Below, piece by piece: positions 1 through 12,930 of a DNA stretch of 64,000 nt. A program made the position numbers and the translations under genes. Where the stretch lies: contig JACGCK010000026.1 of the NCBI GenBank assembly GCA_014925825.1, positions 347,886-411,885 on the forward strand, written 5' to 3'. The notes under the pieces are model-generated. The model had not been told where the DNA came from and made no database searches. It saw only the letters and a list, made by a program, of their open reading frames with translations. Every line of letters begins with the position of its first letter. Positions within the stretch are counted from its first letter, which is position 1. This stretch comes from Pholiota molesta (Eukaryota; Basidiomycota; Agaricomycetes; Agaricales; Strophariaceae).

Positions 1-104
1 GTGTCAGATTCCGTGGACCATATGCATTCGATGCAGGCGACCCAGAGGGATCGGATGACGAAGAACCGATACAGACAAAAATCGAGGAGGTCAATGACCT
101 CCCA

Positions 105-1414
105 GTGAGATCACCAAGCCCCACACCACGGAACGACAACCGTGAAGAACGCCAGGCTGACTACCCTGATGAACGGTGGGATGACTACCGCGGAGAACGA
201 CGAACCAACAACCGCGAGGAACGACGGAAGTATGGTACGCGAGACCATACTTCAAAATCGTCAGTGCGGTTCAGCATGGAACAAAGAGAGAGCGAGGCCT
301 TGAACCTCGACAAGACACCAACCAGCGCACGTCATTTTAGTCGAGGATATTCGACGCCGAGGTCACTTGGACCTCGCCAAGACGCCCCTGGTGTAGTAGA
401 AGCCTCGGATCGACATCGATCCCTCATGGAGCAGCGACTCGCTACCCTGATCCACGAGGCTCTCAGTGTCAGGATATCTTATCCTGACGGCGTCAAATTC
501 AACATCAAAATCGATGTCGGTGATAAATACACCGGCTCGTCCAAGTTCGCTGACTTGGAAAACTGGCTATCGGACTTAGTATATAAGTTGGCAGTGCGTC
601 AACTGGGAGGAAAGGAACTAGATCGCCTTCGAGTAATATATCTCGGCGAACACCTAGGTGGGGAAGCCCACGAATGGTTCATTCGCCATGTACTTAGTGT
701 TAGCCGTACCAAACTCGGTTGGACGTTTGAGGATGTCATAATAGCCTTATACAATCGATTTATTCATGCCACCACAATGCAGGACGCGCGCGAAGGCTTC
801 AGGAAAGCCAAGTACTCTGCATCTCACGGAGTACAAGCGTACTACGACGAACTCATTGGGTTCGCCACGAACATGGCCGCCTATCCCGATGACTTCTCAT
901 TCATCGAAGTATTCCTTGAAGGAATACCCAAAGACATGCGAACTGAACTGCTTCGTGAACGAGGTTTATCACCTGAAGCTCACACCATGGAGGACTTCAT
1001 CGCCTTCGCAATCGCGTATGAATCACGCGTCAAGACGGATGACTACTACCACCGTCGGGCGAGGGTACACACCCCGCCATCGAATGTGAAGCCCAGCGAG
1101 ACGACGACCGATCGTCGCCGCCCGAGCATGCATAAAACACACCGACGCGCGAATCATACGTCACCAAAGGAGGATAATCCCCCCAACCACCTGTGGCGAA
1201 AGCACCACCGAAAGATAATCCGAGTCAAGAGGCCCCACGAAACAGAACGTGGAAGAAAGCCTCCGGAAGCGGCAACACATTGTCTTGCTTCAACTGCGGG
1301 GGAGAAGGACATTTTTCAAGAGACTGCCCACAACCACCAAAGAACAAGAGGGTTCACGTGCGGGCAGCCCACTCCGAGGATGCATCCTCGGATAATGAAG
1401 GTGTACACCTGTAG
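105..1414 (+). pseudogene. Ty3/Gypsy Gag polyprotein, frameshifted
   Basis: Retrotransposon capsid protein that would package element RNA. The first frame (from 105) has a charged, Arg-rich N-terminus and then a retrotransposon Gag core at roughly residues 110-320, including LSDLVYKLAVRQLGG and HEWFIRHVL. From about 1,100 the frame turns into low-quality sequence, while a second frame (1,193-1,414) carries the nucleic-acid-binding zinc knuckle CFNCGGEGHFSRDC (CX2CX4HX4C). One frameshift therefore separates capsid from knuckle. The sequence stops abruptly at about 1,408, where a terminal inverted repeat of a foreign element begins. Pol of the same orientation resumes at 13,202, so I infer that this is the 5' half of one interrupted Gypsy element. 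The 5' LTR lies outside the window. Confidence 0.8.
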
Positions 1415-2223
1415 CTGCTAATATTATACATGAAATCTGGGTAGTTACCCAGAGGTGAGCATTTATCCCTGGTGGTAGTTACCCAGAGGGGTCTTCAGAG
1501 CATGGGATTGGCTAGTTCTTGTAGGGGGGCCGGGAGGGTGGATCAGTGGCTTGTGGGTGTGCGGGTGATGGTATTCAGTGCCGTGATGGCCGTGGGGGGT
1601 GGCGGGATGGGTCCCGACGGTCAGGGCACCGTGGATGGGGGCGGGCACTGGGCGGGCGCTGGGGGCGCAGCCTAACATACGTAAACAATGCAGGATTTGA
1701 TGCTCGGGGGGCCGCGCTCGCTGTAGGGCGGCGTCGGGGGTGTTTTCGAGCGGGAAAAAAAGGCGGTATGTATATAAATAATCTACGGACCTAATGCACC
1801 TGTTTCCCGGCGTCGGGGCGGGCGGGAAGGGGTGGATTCAGCAGGGTGCTTATGGATGACGTTCCAAATTTAGACCGCGGCGTCTAAATTTAGCTTCTCG
1901 GCTATATTTCCTGGGCGTCTACTCGCGTTTTCCGTGGCTTTTCCTCATTTTCGCCGTATTTTACATTGTGTATGAGATTGATTTAATTAAATTATACTGA
2001 ATACATCATGGACTATACTAAATTCAAGAAAAACAGACAGAAGGGCAGCGAGAGGACGAGCATTTGCTCGTCTTCGTCACCCTTTGCTGCCCCGCCCGTG
2101 GCTGCCGCCCTCGCCATCCGTTGCCCCCACCGTCCATCGCCCTCGCCATCCAATCCGTGGTGGCCGCCGTAGGTCGCTGCTCGTCGTACCTCCTGGCTGT
2201 TGTCCGTCCTCGATGGCCGACCG

Positions 2224-2815
2224 TTCGCGCTGCTCGCTGACCATTCTGCGTGCTCGCTGGCCGGCTGTGCGTCTGCTCGCTGGCCGTCCGTCGTACTCGC
2301 TGGATGGCTGTCGTCCTCGCTGGCTGACTGGTCGTCGTCCTCGCTGGCCGGCTGGTCGTCGTCCTCGCTGACTGGCTGGCCGTCGTCGTCGCTGGCTGGC
2401 TGTTCGTCGTCGTCGCTGGCTGGCTGGCTGTCGTCATCGCTGACTGGCTGGCCGTCGTCGTTGCTGGCTGGCTGGCGGTTGTCGTCGCTGACTGGCTGGC
2501 CGTCGTCGTTGCTGGCTGGCTGGCGGTCGTCGTCGCTGGCTGGCGATCGTCCTCGCTGGCTGGCGGTCGTCGTCGCTGGCTGGCGGTTGTCCTCTCTGGC
2601 TGGCGGTCGTCCTCGCTGGCTGGCGGTCGTCGTTGCTGGCTGGCTGGCGGTCGTCGTCGCTGGCTGGCGATCGTCCTCGCTGGCTGGCGGTCGTCGTCGC
2701 TGGCTGGCGGTTGTCCTCTCTGGCTGGCGGTCGTCCTCGCTGGCTGGCTGGCTGTCATCCTCGCTGGCTGGCCGTCGTCGTCGCTGGCTGGTTGGCTTTC
2801 GTCCTCGCTGGCTCA
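2224..2815. repeat. GC-rich minisatellite (CGCTGGCTGGC-GGTCGTC type)
   Basis: Roughly 600 bp of imperfect tandem units built from CTCGCTGGCTGGC and GTCGTCGT blocks. It stays open in several frames on both strands, giving spurious Gln-Pro-Ala-Ser-Asp or Ser-Leu-Ala-Gly-Trp ORFs. The array ends exactly where foldback element C begins, and short GGCTGG units recur directly after that element's right end, so C inserted into the array. Confidence 0.85.
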
Positions 2816-5800
2816 CCAGTGTCTGTTGATATCATGCATGGGACATGGCAAGTTGCCCAGGAAAGAAAGTGCATCCAGGATGGTAACTCAGGTGCGCAGC
2901 CACCCCACCTAGCTGACTTTGAATATCTCTGCCCTAAGCCAGTGGTCACCAGTGCCAATATTGCTGCTCACCATGTGTTCACTGCTGCTCACTGTGCTCA
3001 ATGGTGTCGAACAGTGCTCGACACCATTGTCAGGGTCGTCCCAAAAAGGAAGCAATCAATTTTTTCCAAAAGAAGAAAACCTGATTAGATTCGCTTTTTT
3101 TCTGCATCATTTGTCAGCACTTGCTTATCTATGATTAGATTTGGCCCATTTTGGTACTTTCTGCTCATTGGCCCATCAAATATGCCATCAAGGGCCAAAC
3201 ACATGACCTGCTACCTAACCACATGACCACACATGACTGCAAATGAGGCAGGGACCCTCCTAGGGGTGGGAAATGCCTAAAATAGCATTTTCCCAATATT
3301 ATTAGGAATGCACCTGGGTAGCTGGTGCACCCTATATGGGACCCACTGGGACCATATTATACCGAAAGATGCGGAATTAAATTCTAAATCCACCTGTGAA
3401 AAAATCATATGGATAGCTTTATTGGTTCAGGCCCTAGAAGCGAATTACTATTTGGGAGAAATAAGCGCACACATTGATGGCTGCTTTCCTCAGCAACCGC
3501 TGGGTCGTTTTCCATAATCAAAGCAGCTTTCTATAGGTATGAAACGCGCGCTTCCAACGCGTTCTTGAACATAATTTTTCGTCCATTCCTCGCTCCGTAA
3601 AACGCTCCGGATATATTTGCGCTCGCACCGCATTAGCGCCGGCTACGGTTCCATAATTCGCGCGCATATTATATCATAAAATAGGTTAATAAAACACCTT
3701 TCTAACGGTACCCTACTCGTGCTGATTGAGCAACTCTCTGAGGCCCTATAAAGGAAATGGTTGTTTGTAAATAGAATATTAACCGGTAATTGCGCCGGAA
3801 CGCGCGTAGGTGCGTTGGATTCTCCTGAATTTACCAGATTTAATGAGCCCTTGATTATAGGGATCAGATGCCGGGAAGGCACTGAACTGGACATGGGGAT
3901 GGCCAGGATATTGCTTTGCTGGCTGGAAGATGCTATTTTTAGCGCTGCCGAGCGCGGCCTCACCCAATCCGGGCATGGATTGGTGGCACTCTCCCCCTCC
4001 CCCTCATATTGGAAATTCATTTCCTCCCTCAATTCCTATGCAATTGCTTCGTTCTTTTTCTTAATATTTAATATAAATATGGTACCATGCGCTTATAGCA
4101 CTGATACGCCACTATAGTACATGCAGCATTTGTTATTTCGATATCTCTGTATTTTGGACATTGCATTTGGGGTTTTCACTGTATTTATGATGCTTATTGG
4201 CACATATAGAGCGGTGAAAAGCTAGAGGTAAGTACCTAGTACAATTTCTGGTAGTTTAAAAGTTACCTGAATACTGTCCTATAGCTCCACACCCATAAAG
4301 AGAGACATTACTGGATATCCTCTTTGATAAATCCATATCTCAGCCAATACTGTAGCTATAACCAAGTTCAAGCATCCATTAGAGTATTAGACATGTCTTC
4401 TTTCGTTCTGCCACTCAACAATTCTCTTCTCAATGCATTTCATTGGCCATATGACAAGAATGGTTAAATATAGCAGAAATAGAGGTATTTGGCCTATAGC
4501 AATTCACATAAGCACTCTAAAATTCTGTAGAGCTAGGATATTATAGCTCTCATCCATACCTACAGTTTAAGATAGGCCGAAAAGAATTAGAGTGAGTGAG
4601 TGGAAAGATATGGTGGAAACATTCAAAAGAACATGAGTTAAACAGAGGTCTATCATAGTTATATAGATACTCTTGATCTAGTCCGATGTTTTGACTAGTA
4701 CTTCCACACTATCTTTCCACTCACTTACTCCATTTTCTTGGGGCCTATCTGTAATTGAAGGTATTGATGAGAGCTATAATATCCTAGCTTTACAGAATTT
4801 TAGAGTGCTTCTGTGAATTTTTATAGGCAGAATACCTCTATTTCTGCTATATTTAACCATTCTGGTAATATGGCTAATAAAATGCGATAAGAACGCAATT
4901 GTTGAGTAACAGAACTAAAGAAGACATGTTTATTATTCTAATGAATTCTTAAACTTGGATATAGCTATAGTATTGGTTGAGATATGGATTTATCAAGGAG
5001 GATGTGCAGAAACCCCCTCTTTATGAGTGTAGAGCTATAGGGCAGTATCCAGCCAACTTTTAAACTACCAGGAATGGTAGTGGGTATTTACCTCTAGCTT
5101 TTTACCGCTTTATACGTTCCAATAACCATCATAAATACAGTGAAAACCCCAAATGCAGTGTCCCAAATATAGAAATATCGAAATAACAAGTGATACATGC
5201 ATTATAGTAATACATAAGTGGTATAGACATATAGTACCCTATTTATATTAAATATTCAAAAAAAGAACGAAGCAATTGGATAGGAATTGAGGGAGGAACA
5301 GAATTTCCAATATGAGGGGGAGGGGGAGAGTGCCACCATTTCATGCCCAGATTGGGTGAGGCTGTGCTCGGCTATGCTAAAAATAGCATCTGCCAGCCAG
5401 CAAAGCAATATCCTGGCCATCCCCCATGCCCAGTTCAGTGCCTTCCCAGCCTCTGATTGCTATAATCAGCGTGTCATTAAATCCAGTAAAATCAGGAGAA
5501 TCCAACCCACCTAAGCGCATTGTGGTGCGATTTGCGGTTAATATTCTATATTAAACAACCATTTCCTTTATAGGGCCTCATAGGAATGTCCAATGAAGAC
5601 GAGTAGGGTACCATTGGAAAGGTCTGCTATTAACCTATTTTATGGTATAATATGCGTGCCAATCGTGAACGCGTAGCCGGCGCTAATGCGGTGCGAGCGT
5701 AAATATATCCGGAGCGTTTTACGGAGCGAGAAACGGACGTAAAATTATGATCAAGGACGCGTTCGAAGCGCGCTTTCAATACCTACAGACCAAAATTGTA

Positions 5801-6514
5801 ATCATAGAAAACGACCGGGCGGTTGTTGAGGAAAACAGCCATCAATGTGTGCGCTTATTTATTCCAATTAGTAATTCGCTTCTAGGGCCTGAACCAATGA
5901 TGCTATTAATATGAATCTTTCACAGGTGGATTTAGAATTTAATTCCGCACCTTTTGGTATAATATGGTCCCAGTGGGTCCCATATAGGGTGCACCAGCTA
6001 CCCAGGTGCATTCCTAATAATATTGGGAAAATGCTATTTTAGGTATTTCCCACCCCTAGGAGGGTCCCTGCCCCATTTGCAGTCATGTGTGGTCATGTGG
6101 TTAGGTACCAGGTCATGTGTTTGGCTCTTGATGGCATGTTTGATGGGCCAATGAGCAGAAAGTACCAAAATGGGACAATCATCCTAATGTGGCCAGTTGA
6201 TGGTGGGAAATGATGGGAAAAACAGCTTACAAATTTGTCATTCTGCTTTTGGAAAAATTTTGATGGTTTCCTTTTTGGGATGACCCTGACAACAGTGACG
6301 AGCACTGCTCGACACTGTTGAGCACAGTGAGCAGCAGTGGCAGCAGCAGTGAGCAGTAGCACTGCCACTGGTGACGAGCAGAGAGCACCAGGAAAGGGCA
6401 GAAAATATTCAATCCCAGCTAGGTGGGGTGGCTGCGCACCTGAGTTACCATCCTGGATGCACTTTCTTTCCTGGGCAACTTCCACTATTTCATGTAGAAT
6501 ATTAACGGACAAGG
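2816..6514. mobile_element. Foldback element C, a 3.7-kb near-complete palindrome
   Basis: The two halves are reverse complements over essentially their whole length. Matched blocks include 2,853-2,915 with 6,412-6,475, 3,245-3,400 with 5,930-6,070, and 3,880-4,040 with 5,290-5,440. The inner pair is GTGGAAAGAT at 4,600-4,609 with ATCTTTCCAC at 4,711-4,720. Block positions sum to about 9,320-9,330, giving a centre near 4,660 and a loop of about 100 nt. Arms are diverged by point changes, so the symmetry is old. No ORF has a recognisable domain. The right-hand flank continues the interrupted minisatellite. Confidence 0.85.
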
Positions 6515-6993
6515 CTGGCTGGCTGGCTGGCGGTCGTCCTCGCTGGCTATTGGCAGTGCCGGCCATCGTCTTGGATCGCCGTCGGCGTTGCTGGATGTCG
6601 TCCTGGCTCGCTGTTGTCCCAGCTCGCTGTCGTGTTGCTGGCACCTCGTCGCACTCGCTGCCCGTCGTTTGCACCCCCTGCCTCTCACCTCCACCCGCGC
6701 GCCCCCTCCTGGTCGCCACCCGGACCCATACCATCACGCCTTTGTTCGTCATATGGCCCCATCCCTTCGTTGTCGCCGAGCTAATGAAAGCCGGCCCACA
6801 TCCTCGTTGGAGCTGTTGAGCTAAAGGGCCGGCCCACATCCCTCAACCGAGGGGAGGGGCACACGGCTCGGGCGTGATGGGAGGTTTACAGTAAAGAGCC
6901 AGCCCACATCCCTCATTCGAGGGGAGGGGCGCACGGCGTGGTAGGGCGGCGACGAGCGCCTGGTGTACGGCTGCTTGCAGCAGTAGTTTCCAA

Positions 6994-7959
6994 AGCCGGC
7001 CCACATCCCTCGTTAGAGGGGAGGGGCACGCGGCTGTGCAATTCGGCGGAGAGGGCAGAGCGGTGGAGGGTGGAGGGCAGCGGGCGACGACGAGGGAGTG
7101 GTTGAAGAGAGAGATCAACCACATTGAACATGGTTGATCTCGGTTCCCGGGAATTTCCGCGACGCACGCGATTGGCTGACCGATCCGGCCCGGAGCCTTC
7201 CAACTTGCTCGTCGTCGTCCACGGCGTCTCGGACGATGTCAAATTGGAATATATATGTAAAATAACTATCTGAAAGTTTTATAGCATCAATTTAATGATC
7301 TTACAGATAGCTCCGGACAATGGAAATGCTGCTGAATCTCTCAATATATAATTTGTTCAATTTGAGACAAGATGAGATATAAAGATCCAACACATACTCG
7401 AGCGATCTTTCGTAGATTGCATTGTATGATTCATAAAATTAATGTCTCTCACAAAAAATTATTGGGAACCGTTCTTTATACCGTCTATCATCTAATTACA
7501 CAGTTTTTAGCCATGTAACTACTGTAAATCTGTCCAAAAAAATCAATCTTCATTCGAAGAGTTTCAGTGGGAATCCGTGAATCACCACGCATGCGTAGAA
7601 GTAGCAAAAAGCTATGTTTTGAGTCTCAAATTTCAGCTAATTCACTCAGGACTTGTCATTATATTAAACATATACTACTTTAAAAATTCCTATAAAGCTT
7701 TAAAGCGCTACGGACGTCGTGCACGCCGTCCTCGACGATGGCGAAACGACCGGCAAATGTATTGCCGGTCGTTTCAAGCAGAGCTTGAAAGCGAAACCAA
7801 CCAAATCTTGGTTGATTTCGCTTTCCACCGCCTTGACTACGCCCTTGCCGTCGCCGCCACCCTCAACCACCCCTCCCACCTGCCGACCACCACCACCATC
7901 ACTCACTAGCCGCTACCTGCCGTGTGCCCCTCCCCTCCAACGAGGGATGTGGGCCGGCT
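6994..7959. mobile_element. Small TIR element with GGCCCACATCCCTC ends
   Basis: About 40 bp beginning AGCCGGCCCACATCCCTCG at 6,994 is matched in reverse at 7,920-7,959 (GAGGGATGTGGGCCGGCT). Weaker inverted similarity continues inward; for example a GTTGATCT stem-loop region near 7,105-7,140 faces GGTTGATTTCGC near 7,815. The middle is AT-rich. Two more copies of the same end motif lie just outside at about 6,826-6,870 and 6,898-6,940, and another at 56,963-57,000. It is non-autonomous, with no ORF. Confidence 0.6.
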
Positions 7960-8084
7960 CTCTAGTTCGACCACCACGACGGTCGGTACCAGCGCCAAGC
8001 CAAGGACGATCCTGCGAGCCCGTCCTCGCAGCCGCCATCCCCTCGCCGCATGCCCAGGATGGTACGGAGTGACCGCGGGAGCGA

Positions 8085-8265
8085 GAGGTACAGGCGGGCG
8101 AGAGCTAGGGTGAGCGAGAGCTATCGCAAGCGAGAGGTATGGCGAGCGAGGGGTACGGCAAGCGAGGGGTACGGCGAGCGAGGGATGTGGCGAGCTAGGG
8201 TTGCGGCGAGCTAGGGTTGCGGCGAGCGAGGGGCATGGCGAACGAGGGGTACGGAGAGCACGAAC
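8085..8265. repeat. Tandem AGCGAGGGGTACGGCG-type units
   Basis: About ten imperfect 15-17 bp units (GGCGAGCGAGGGGTAC and variants) in the right half of element B. They are of similar flavour to, but not a simple copy of, the left-arm minisatellite. Apparent ORFs across them are repeat artefacts. Confidence 0.7.
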
Positions 8266-9464
8266 CCGCCGACCACTGCAAGGCGGCCAGCGCATTCGAC
8301 GTCGAACGAAGGACGGCGTGCACGGCCGGCAGCAAGCCACCACGACACCCAACCCACGACAAGCAGCGAGTACGAGGGACGGCGCACACAAGGGCCGGTG
8401 TGCGCGACGGACCCGCGCGCACGAGAAACGGCGCGCAAAATGCAGCGACGATGATGGCCAGCGACAGCGACAGCTAGCCAGGAGCACGGACAGCAACACC
8501 AAAGGGCAGCAACGACGACCGAAAACGAGGACGACGGCCGAGGACGACGAGGATGACGGCCGATGACGACGAGGACGGCGGCAGCGGCGGCGGCTAGTGA
8601 GTATGCTGGCGCGAGTACCCCAGGTGGTAGGCACGACGGACAGCGGGCTGGACGGTACCAACACCACCCGCGGCGCACGCAAGGCAGGTACGAGCGAGGG
8701 CAAGGATCGCCAGCCCGACGACGGCCAACATGACGACAGCGAGGATCCCTAGCACAAAAAATGCCGAATGGCAAGCACGGAGAGCACGACGGATGGCAGC
8801 AGGAACGGACGGCAAGCAGGCCAGGGCAGCAAAGGGCGAGCGAGGACGAGCGAATGCTCGTCCTCCCTCTACCCTGTTATATATAATATATTTAATGTAT
8901 TAGTGTATAGTCAATGAAATAAATAGTGTATATCAAGCAAAATCCAAGGGAAAATGAGGAAAGCGACAGAAAACGCGAGCAGGCACCTGCGCTACATAGA
9001 AGAAATCTAAAATTAGATATTGCCCCGCTAAATATAGCACGTCATCCATAAGCCCCCCGTCGAATCCACCCCTTCCCGCCCTCCCCGACGCGGGGAAACA
9101 GGTGCATTAGGTCCGTACATTATTTATATAGATTCCGCTTTTTTTCCCCGCTCCAAAACGCCCCCGACGCCGCCCTACAGCGAGCGCGGCCCCCCGAGCA
9201 TCAAATCCTGCATTGTTTACGTATGTTAGGCTGCGCCCCCAGCGCCCGCCCAGTGCCCGCCCCCATCCACGGTGCCCTGACCGTCGGGACCCATCCCGCC
9301 ACCCCCCACGGCATGCACGGCATTAAATACCATCACCCGCTCCATCATAAGCCACTGATCCACCCTCCCGGCCCCCCTACAAGAACTAGCCAATCCCGTG
9401 CTCTGAAGACCCCTCTGGGTAACTACCACCAGGGATAAATGCTCACCTCTGGGTAACTACCCAG

Positions 9465-12430
9465 ATTGATATAGAAATATAGCGCTCATGGCTGAGCGGC
9501 GATGCTGCGAGTGCGACCGCTGCAGACGGGAGGCAGGCTGTGAGTGGGAGGTGGCTTGATTGGGGGGGATTGCTTACCTGAGAAGGGGTGGCGGAGACGC
9601 GCCGTCCCCCGCCGCGCCACCTCGTCCTCACCGCCGTGGCTGTTGCGATCGATGCCGCCGCCATGTGTGCTCGCCGCCGCCTCAGTATCCCACGGCACGC
9701 ACAGAGCGCGTAGGCAAGGGGATACGACGTGAGAGGTGGCAGAACGAGGGCATGGGTGAGGGGCTCTGCGGTTGAGCAGTCACGGCGGTCCACGTCGACG
9801 GCGTGGCTGTCCGCCCCGTGCCGTCGTCGTAGTGTTCGCCAGTATCGTCCGTCCAACGCGACCGGCCTACACTCACGCCTGTCGTGGCTAAGGTCGTAGT
9901 CGGGGAGTACTACCATGCTCGCGCCGCCTACTGAGATTCCCGCGGGAGCGAGTATCAGAGTGGGTGGGCGGGTGGTGTACACGACGCGTCCGTGAGCCGC
10001 AACGCTGCGGAAGGGAAGTGGCTGTAAGTGGGTGGCGACGTTGATGGGAGCCGTTACTTACCTGCGAATGGGTGGCGGGTATGCGCCTCCCTCGCCGCGC
10101 CATCTCGTCGTCACCGTCGCGATCGACGCTGCCGCCACGTCACACGTGTGCCCACAGGTGGCAGAACAAGGGCATGAGTGGGGGCTGGCAGCCGTGCTCA
10201 TCGTCTTCGGGGGCTCTTCGTTGCCGGGGTCTCTCTAGGGAGGGCGTGGTGAGGGCCAGAACGAAGGCCGCAGGGCACGGCAGGTGTCAGTACCTGCGCC
10301 GGCGGTGTCCTGTGTGTGAGGGTATGGTAAGAAGGGCAGATGGGAGGTGGCGGCAACACACCTCGTGGATCTCCCACTTCGTGGGTCTTCCCTTCTTGTC
10401 CAACCCCAGAATCCTTCGTTCGTCCGGCGTGGGCTTGGTGAGAGTCGGCAAGGGCGGGGAGGTGCGACGTGCGACGTGCAAGGAGGTGGATGTTGACGTT
10501 GATGTTGAACAAGTTCGTTCAACAGTCAACAGTCGATTCAAACTCCGCTTCGGCGAATGCCAAGTGCCTCCCGCTCACCGTCGTCGACGACGATCTGGAG
10601 GCTTCCCGGCCACATTGCAAGCTAGTTATACCCTAAACAGACTTTATATTGTAATAGGTACATCTATACAAGATAAAATAGATTTATTACATGTGGAAAT
10701 GCACTGAATACATGTATCCGTTGCGAGGCAGTATAAACACATGGATCTTCCTAAAAAGATGTCCATTATCTTAATTTCACTATATCCCCTCGACCCACGG
10801 CTCGATTTTCTTCCGGCGTACCTCGTTTTGTAGGTATTAGCTAGGGCTATTATTCCATAAGATTTTGTAAATTTAGACCGCTCTCCCACTATGCTATATA
10901 AGACTATGTCTTGAAGACATATTCATCTTGTAGAATTTCAGCTGATGATGTATTCTGCATATAGCATAGCGGGGGAACAATTTAAAATCGCGATATTTTA
11001 CAACATAGTAGCCCTTGCAAATACCTACAAAACAAAATACGCCGGAAAAAAATCGAGCCATGGGTCGAGGAGATATAGTGAAATTAATAGGTGGAACATC
11101 GAATTAGATTATGGATGAGTGCTTAACGCGCTTTGTATCCTATTTGTTCTTACTCCGACCCTACAGTACCGTTTATAATTCTGTTACTTGCTGGTAGAAT
11201 AGATATTTTACATTCTTTGAAAAAACTATTTTACTGGAAGCCGATGTATTAAGAGTGGATGAAAATATGGAAATACGTCTATGAAGTGTGGTACAAAGTT
11301 GCTTGCGCGTGGTGACATCACGACAGCTTTGATTATAGAGTATGAATTAGCATCTAATAAACTGTTTCTACTCAATATATATATATTCAACTCAGTCCTC
11401 TTCCTATAGCGTTTGTATGCGGTGGCATTTAACAGCAGAATTCGGAGAGCGTTGTCGACGACGATGAGCGCGCGACGCTCGGCATTTGCCGAAGCGGCGC
11501 TTGAATCGAGTGTTGAGCGTCGAACTTACGTTCAACATCAACACCTTGTCAACACCCACGTCATTTCTGCACGCCCCACCTCGCCCTGCTCGCCTGATCG
11601 CAACTGCCGCTCATGAAGCCAGGCGTAAGAAGATGATGGAAACGGGGGGCTGGATAGCGAAGGGAAGACCCGCAGAGTGGGAGATCCACCTCGTGCGTCA
11701 CAGCGCACTCCCCATCCACCCTCCTCTGACCCCTCACTTTCCAACAGCCCCCGGTGCCAGCGCGAACGCCCATGGCTCTTCAGCCATGGATGCCCGCCCA
11801 CCACACGATGCTCTGTTGGGCATAACACCGGTGCGAGGAGCAACCACGACCTCCTGCCCATCGCCCTTCAGGCATTGCCAAGGCCGGCCGGCCTCGCCAT
11901 CGATGTCGGTGAGCAGCGGGGGTATAACCACCCCTGTCTCTCCAGCACATTGCACACCCACGACCGCCACCCGCCCTCACTGCCCACTCTGATACTCGCT
12001 TCCGCGGGAATCTCAGTGGGCGGTGCCAGGATGATGGCATGGCGAGCATCGACCCCGACGACGACGGCAATAGGTGCGTGGCGGCTGCGACAACAGCACG
12101 ACGGCCAACACAGGAACGAGCTCGATCGAGCCCCTGAACACGGCGAGCGGAGCACGACGAGCACGGCGCAACCGCGGGTGCCTGCCAGCACAGCAACAAA
12201 GGGGCACCGAACACGGCGAGCACCAGCATGGGCACGATCAGCACAGCAAGAGCAGGTGTGTCCCAGTGTACCCCCGTTGATATGCTCTGACACGCTCCCT
12301 CTCCGCACAGCTGTCAGTACAGGACTTGTGTGCTGGCCCTAGCCCACTCCCACTCTCTCCTACTCTCGACCCGCCCCCTATCATCGAAGCGCGGGCACAG
12401 GTACCGCACAAGTAAGTCCTCCAGCCCCCT
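9465..12430. mobile_element. Second large palindrome (element D)
   Basis: Inverted matches are nested around about 10.93-10.98 kb: 9,929-9,966 with 11,984-12,022 (TTCCCGCGGGAGCGAGTATC), 10,340-10,400 with 11,650-11,705 (GGGTCTTCCCTTC), 10,500-10,590 with 11,440-11,555, and 10,770-10,850 with 11,020-11,095 (CGACCCA-GGCTCGA and TTTTGTAGGTATT). Outer limits beyond 9,929 and 12,022 are uncertain. Arms are clearly diverged. No credible gene lies inside, and the many open frames reflect GC-rich composition. Confidence 0.65.
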
Positions 12431-12539
12431 GCACACATCGCTGCTCGCTCACCGGTAGATTAGCGGCCCCGACGAGCGAGCAACAACTCCGGGAAGACCG
12501 GTGACGGCGCTTGTGACGAGAACTGACGAGCCCCAGCAC

Positions 12540-12930
12540 GGCATGGCATGACGAGCGCGGACTCAAGTCTGACGAGCGCGAGCACGGGCACGAGTATGAT
12601 GCGTTGCATGCGGGCACGAGTAAACAGGTAAGCACTTCATCCCCCTGCGCACGTCATAGCTGCTCACAAGTATATCAGCTCCCACAACGACAAAGCGACA
12701 GCTGGGGAAGGCCGGTCACGGGCAATTGCGACAAAGCAAGTGCAACGAGCGCGTGGGTAGGGCCGCAGCGGACGGTTGGACGAGCCAGCGCGACCAGCAC
12801 GGCACGACGGTACGAGCGCGGGCACGAGCACGACGAGACAGCGAGCACGGGCGCGGGCATGACGAGCAAGTGTGATACGAGCATGTCATGCGTGAACGTG
12901 GGCACGGGCTCGGCGGGCGCAAGCGCGTAG
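12540..12930. repeat. GAGCGCGGGCACGAGCACGA-like tandem repeats
   Basis: GC-rich stretch of short, imperfect direct units (GAGCACGGGCACGAG, GAGCGCGGGCACGAGC) with no gene. 12,930-13,080 becomes AT-rich and leads into the right end of element A. Confidence 0.55.

Larger units (their letters stand above)
1437..9464. mobile_element. Element B with long terminal inverted repeats (about 0.6 kb)
   Basis: The left arm from 1,437 (CTGGGTAGTTACCCAGAGG, then GAGCATTTATCCC) is the reverse complement of the right arm ending at 9,464. Pairing can be followed through the blocks around 1,500-1,560, 1,680-1,800 and 2,035-2,075 against 9,360-9,440, 9,110-9,220 and 8,830-8,870. The very end is a near-palindrome (CTGGGTA-GT-TACCCAG) and the block GGTAGTTACCCAGAGG is repeated about 30 bp inside. 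Arms differ by substitutions and small indels, so this is not a duplicated read. The interior holds GC-rich minisatellites and two further nested elements, with no credible protein gene. It looks like a non-autonomous DNA transposon. Confidence 0.7.

Noticed and set aside
2013..2829. Long open frames on both strands (up to 267 codons) rich in Gln-Pro-Ala-Ser-Asp or Ser-Leu-Ala-Gly-Trp
   Set aside because: They are translations of a GC-rich minisatellite open in several frames; no start context, domain or intron structure.
7906..8815. Overlapping Arg/Pro/Ser-rich open frames on both strands
   Set aside because: Composition-driven frames in GC-rich tandem repeats of element B.
9443..12930. Many 60-220-codon open frames across the 9.4-12.9 kb block
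   Set aside because: They lie in the arms of a palindrome and in GC-rich repeats, occur on both strands and show no recognisable domain.
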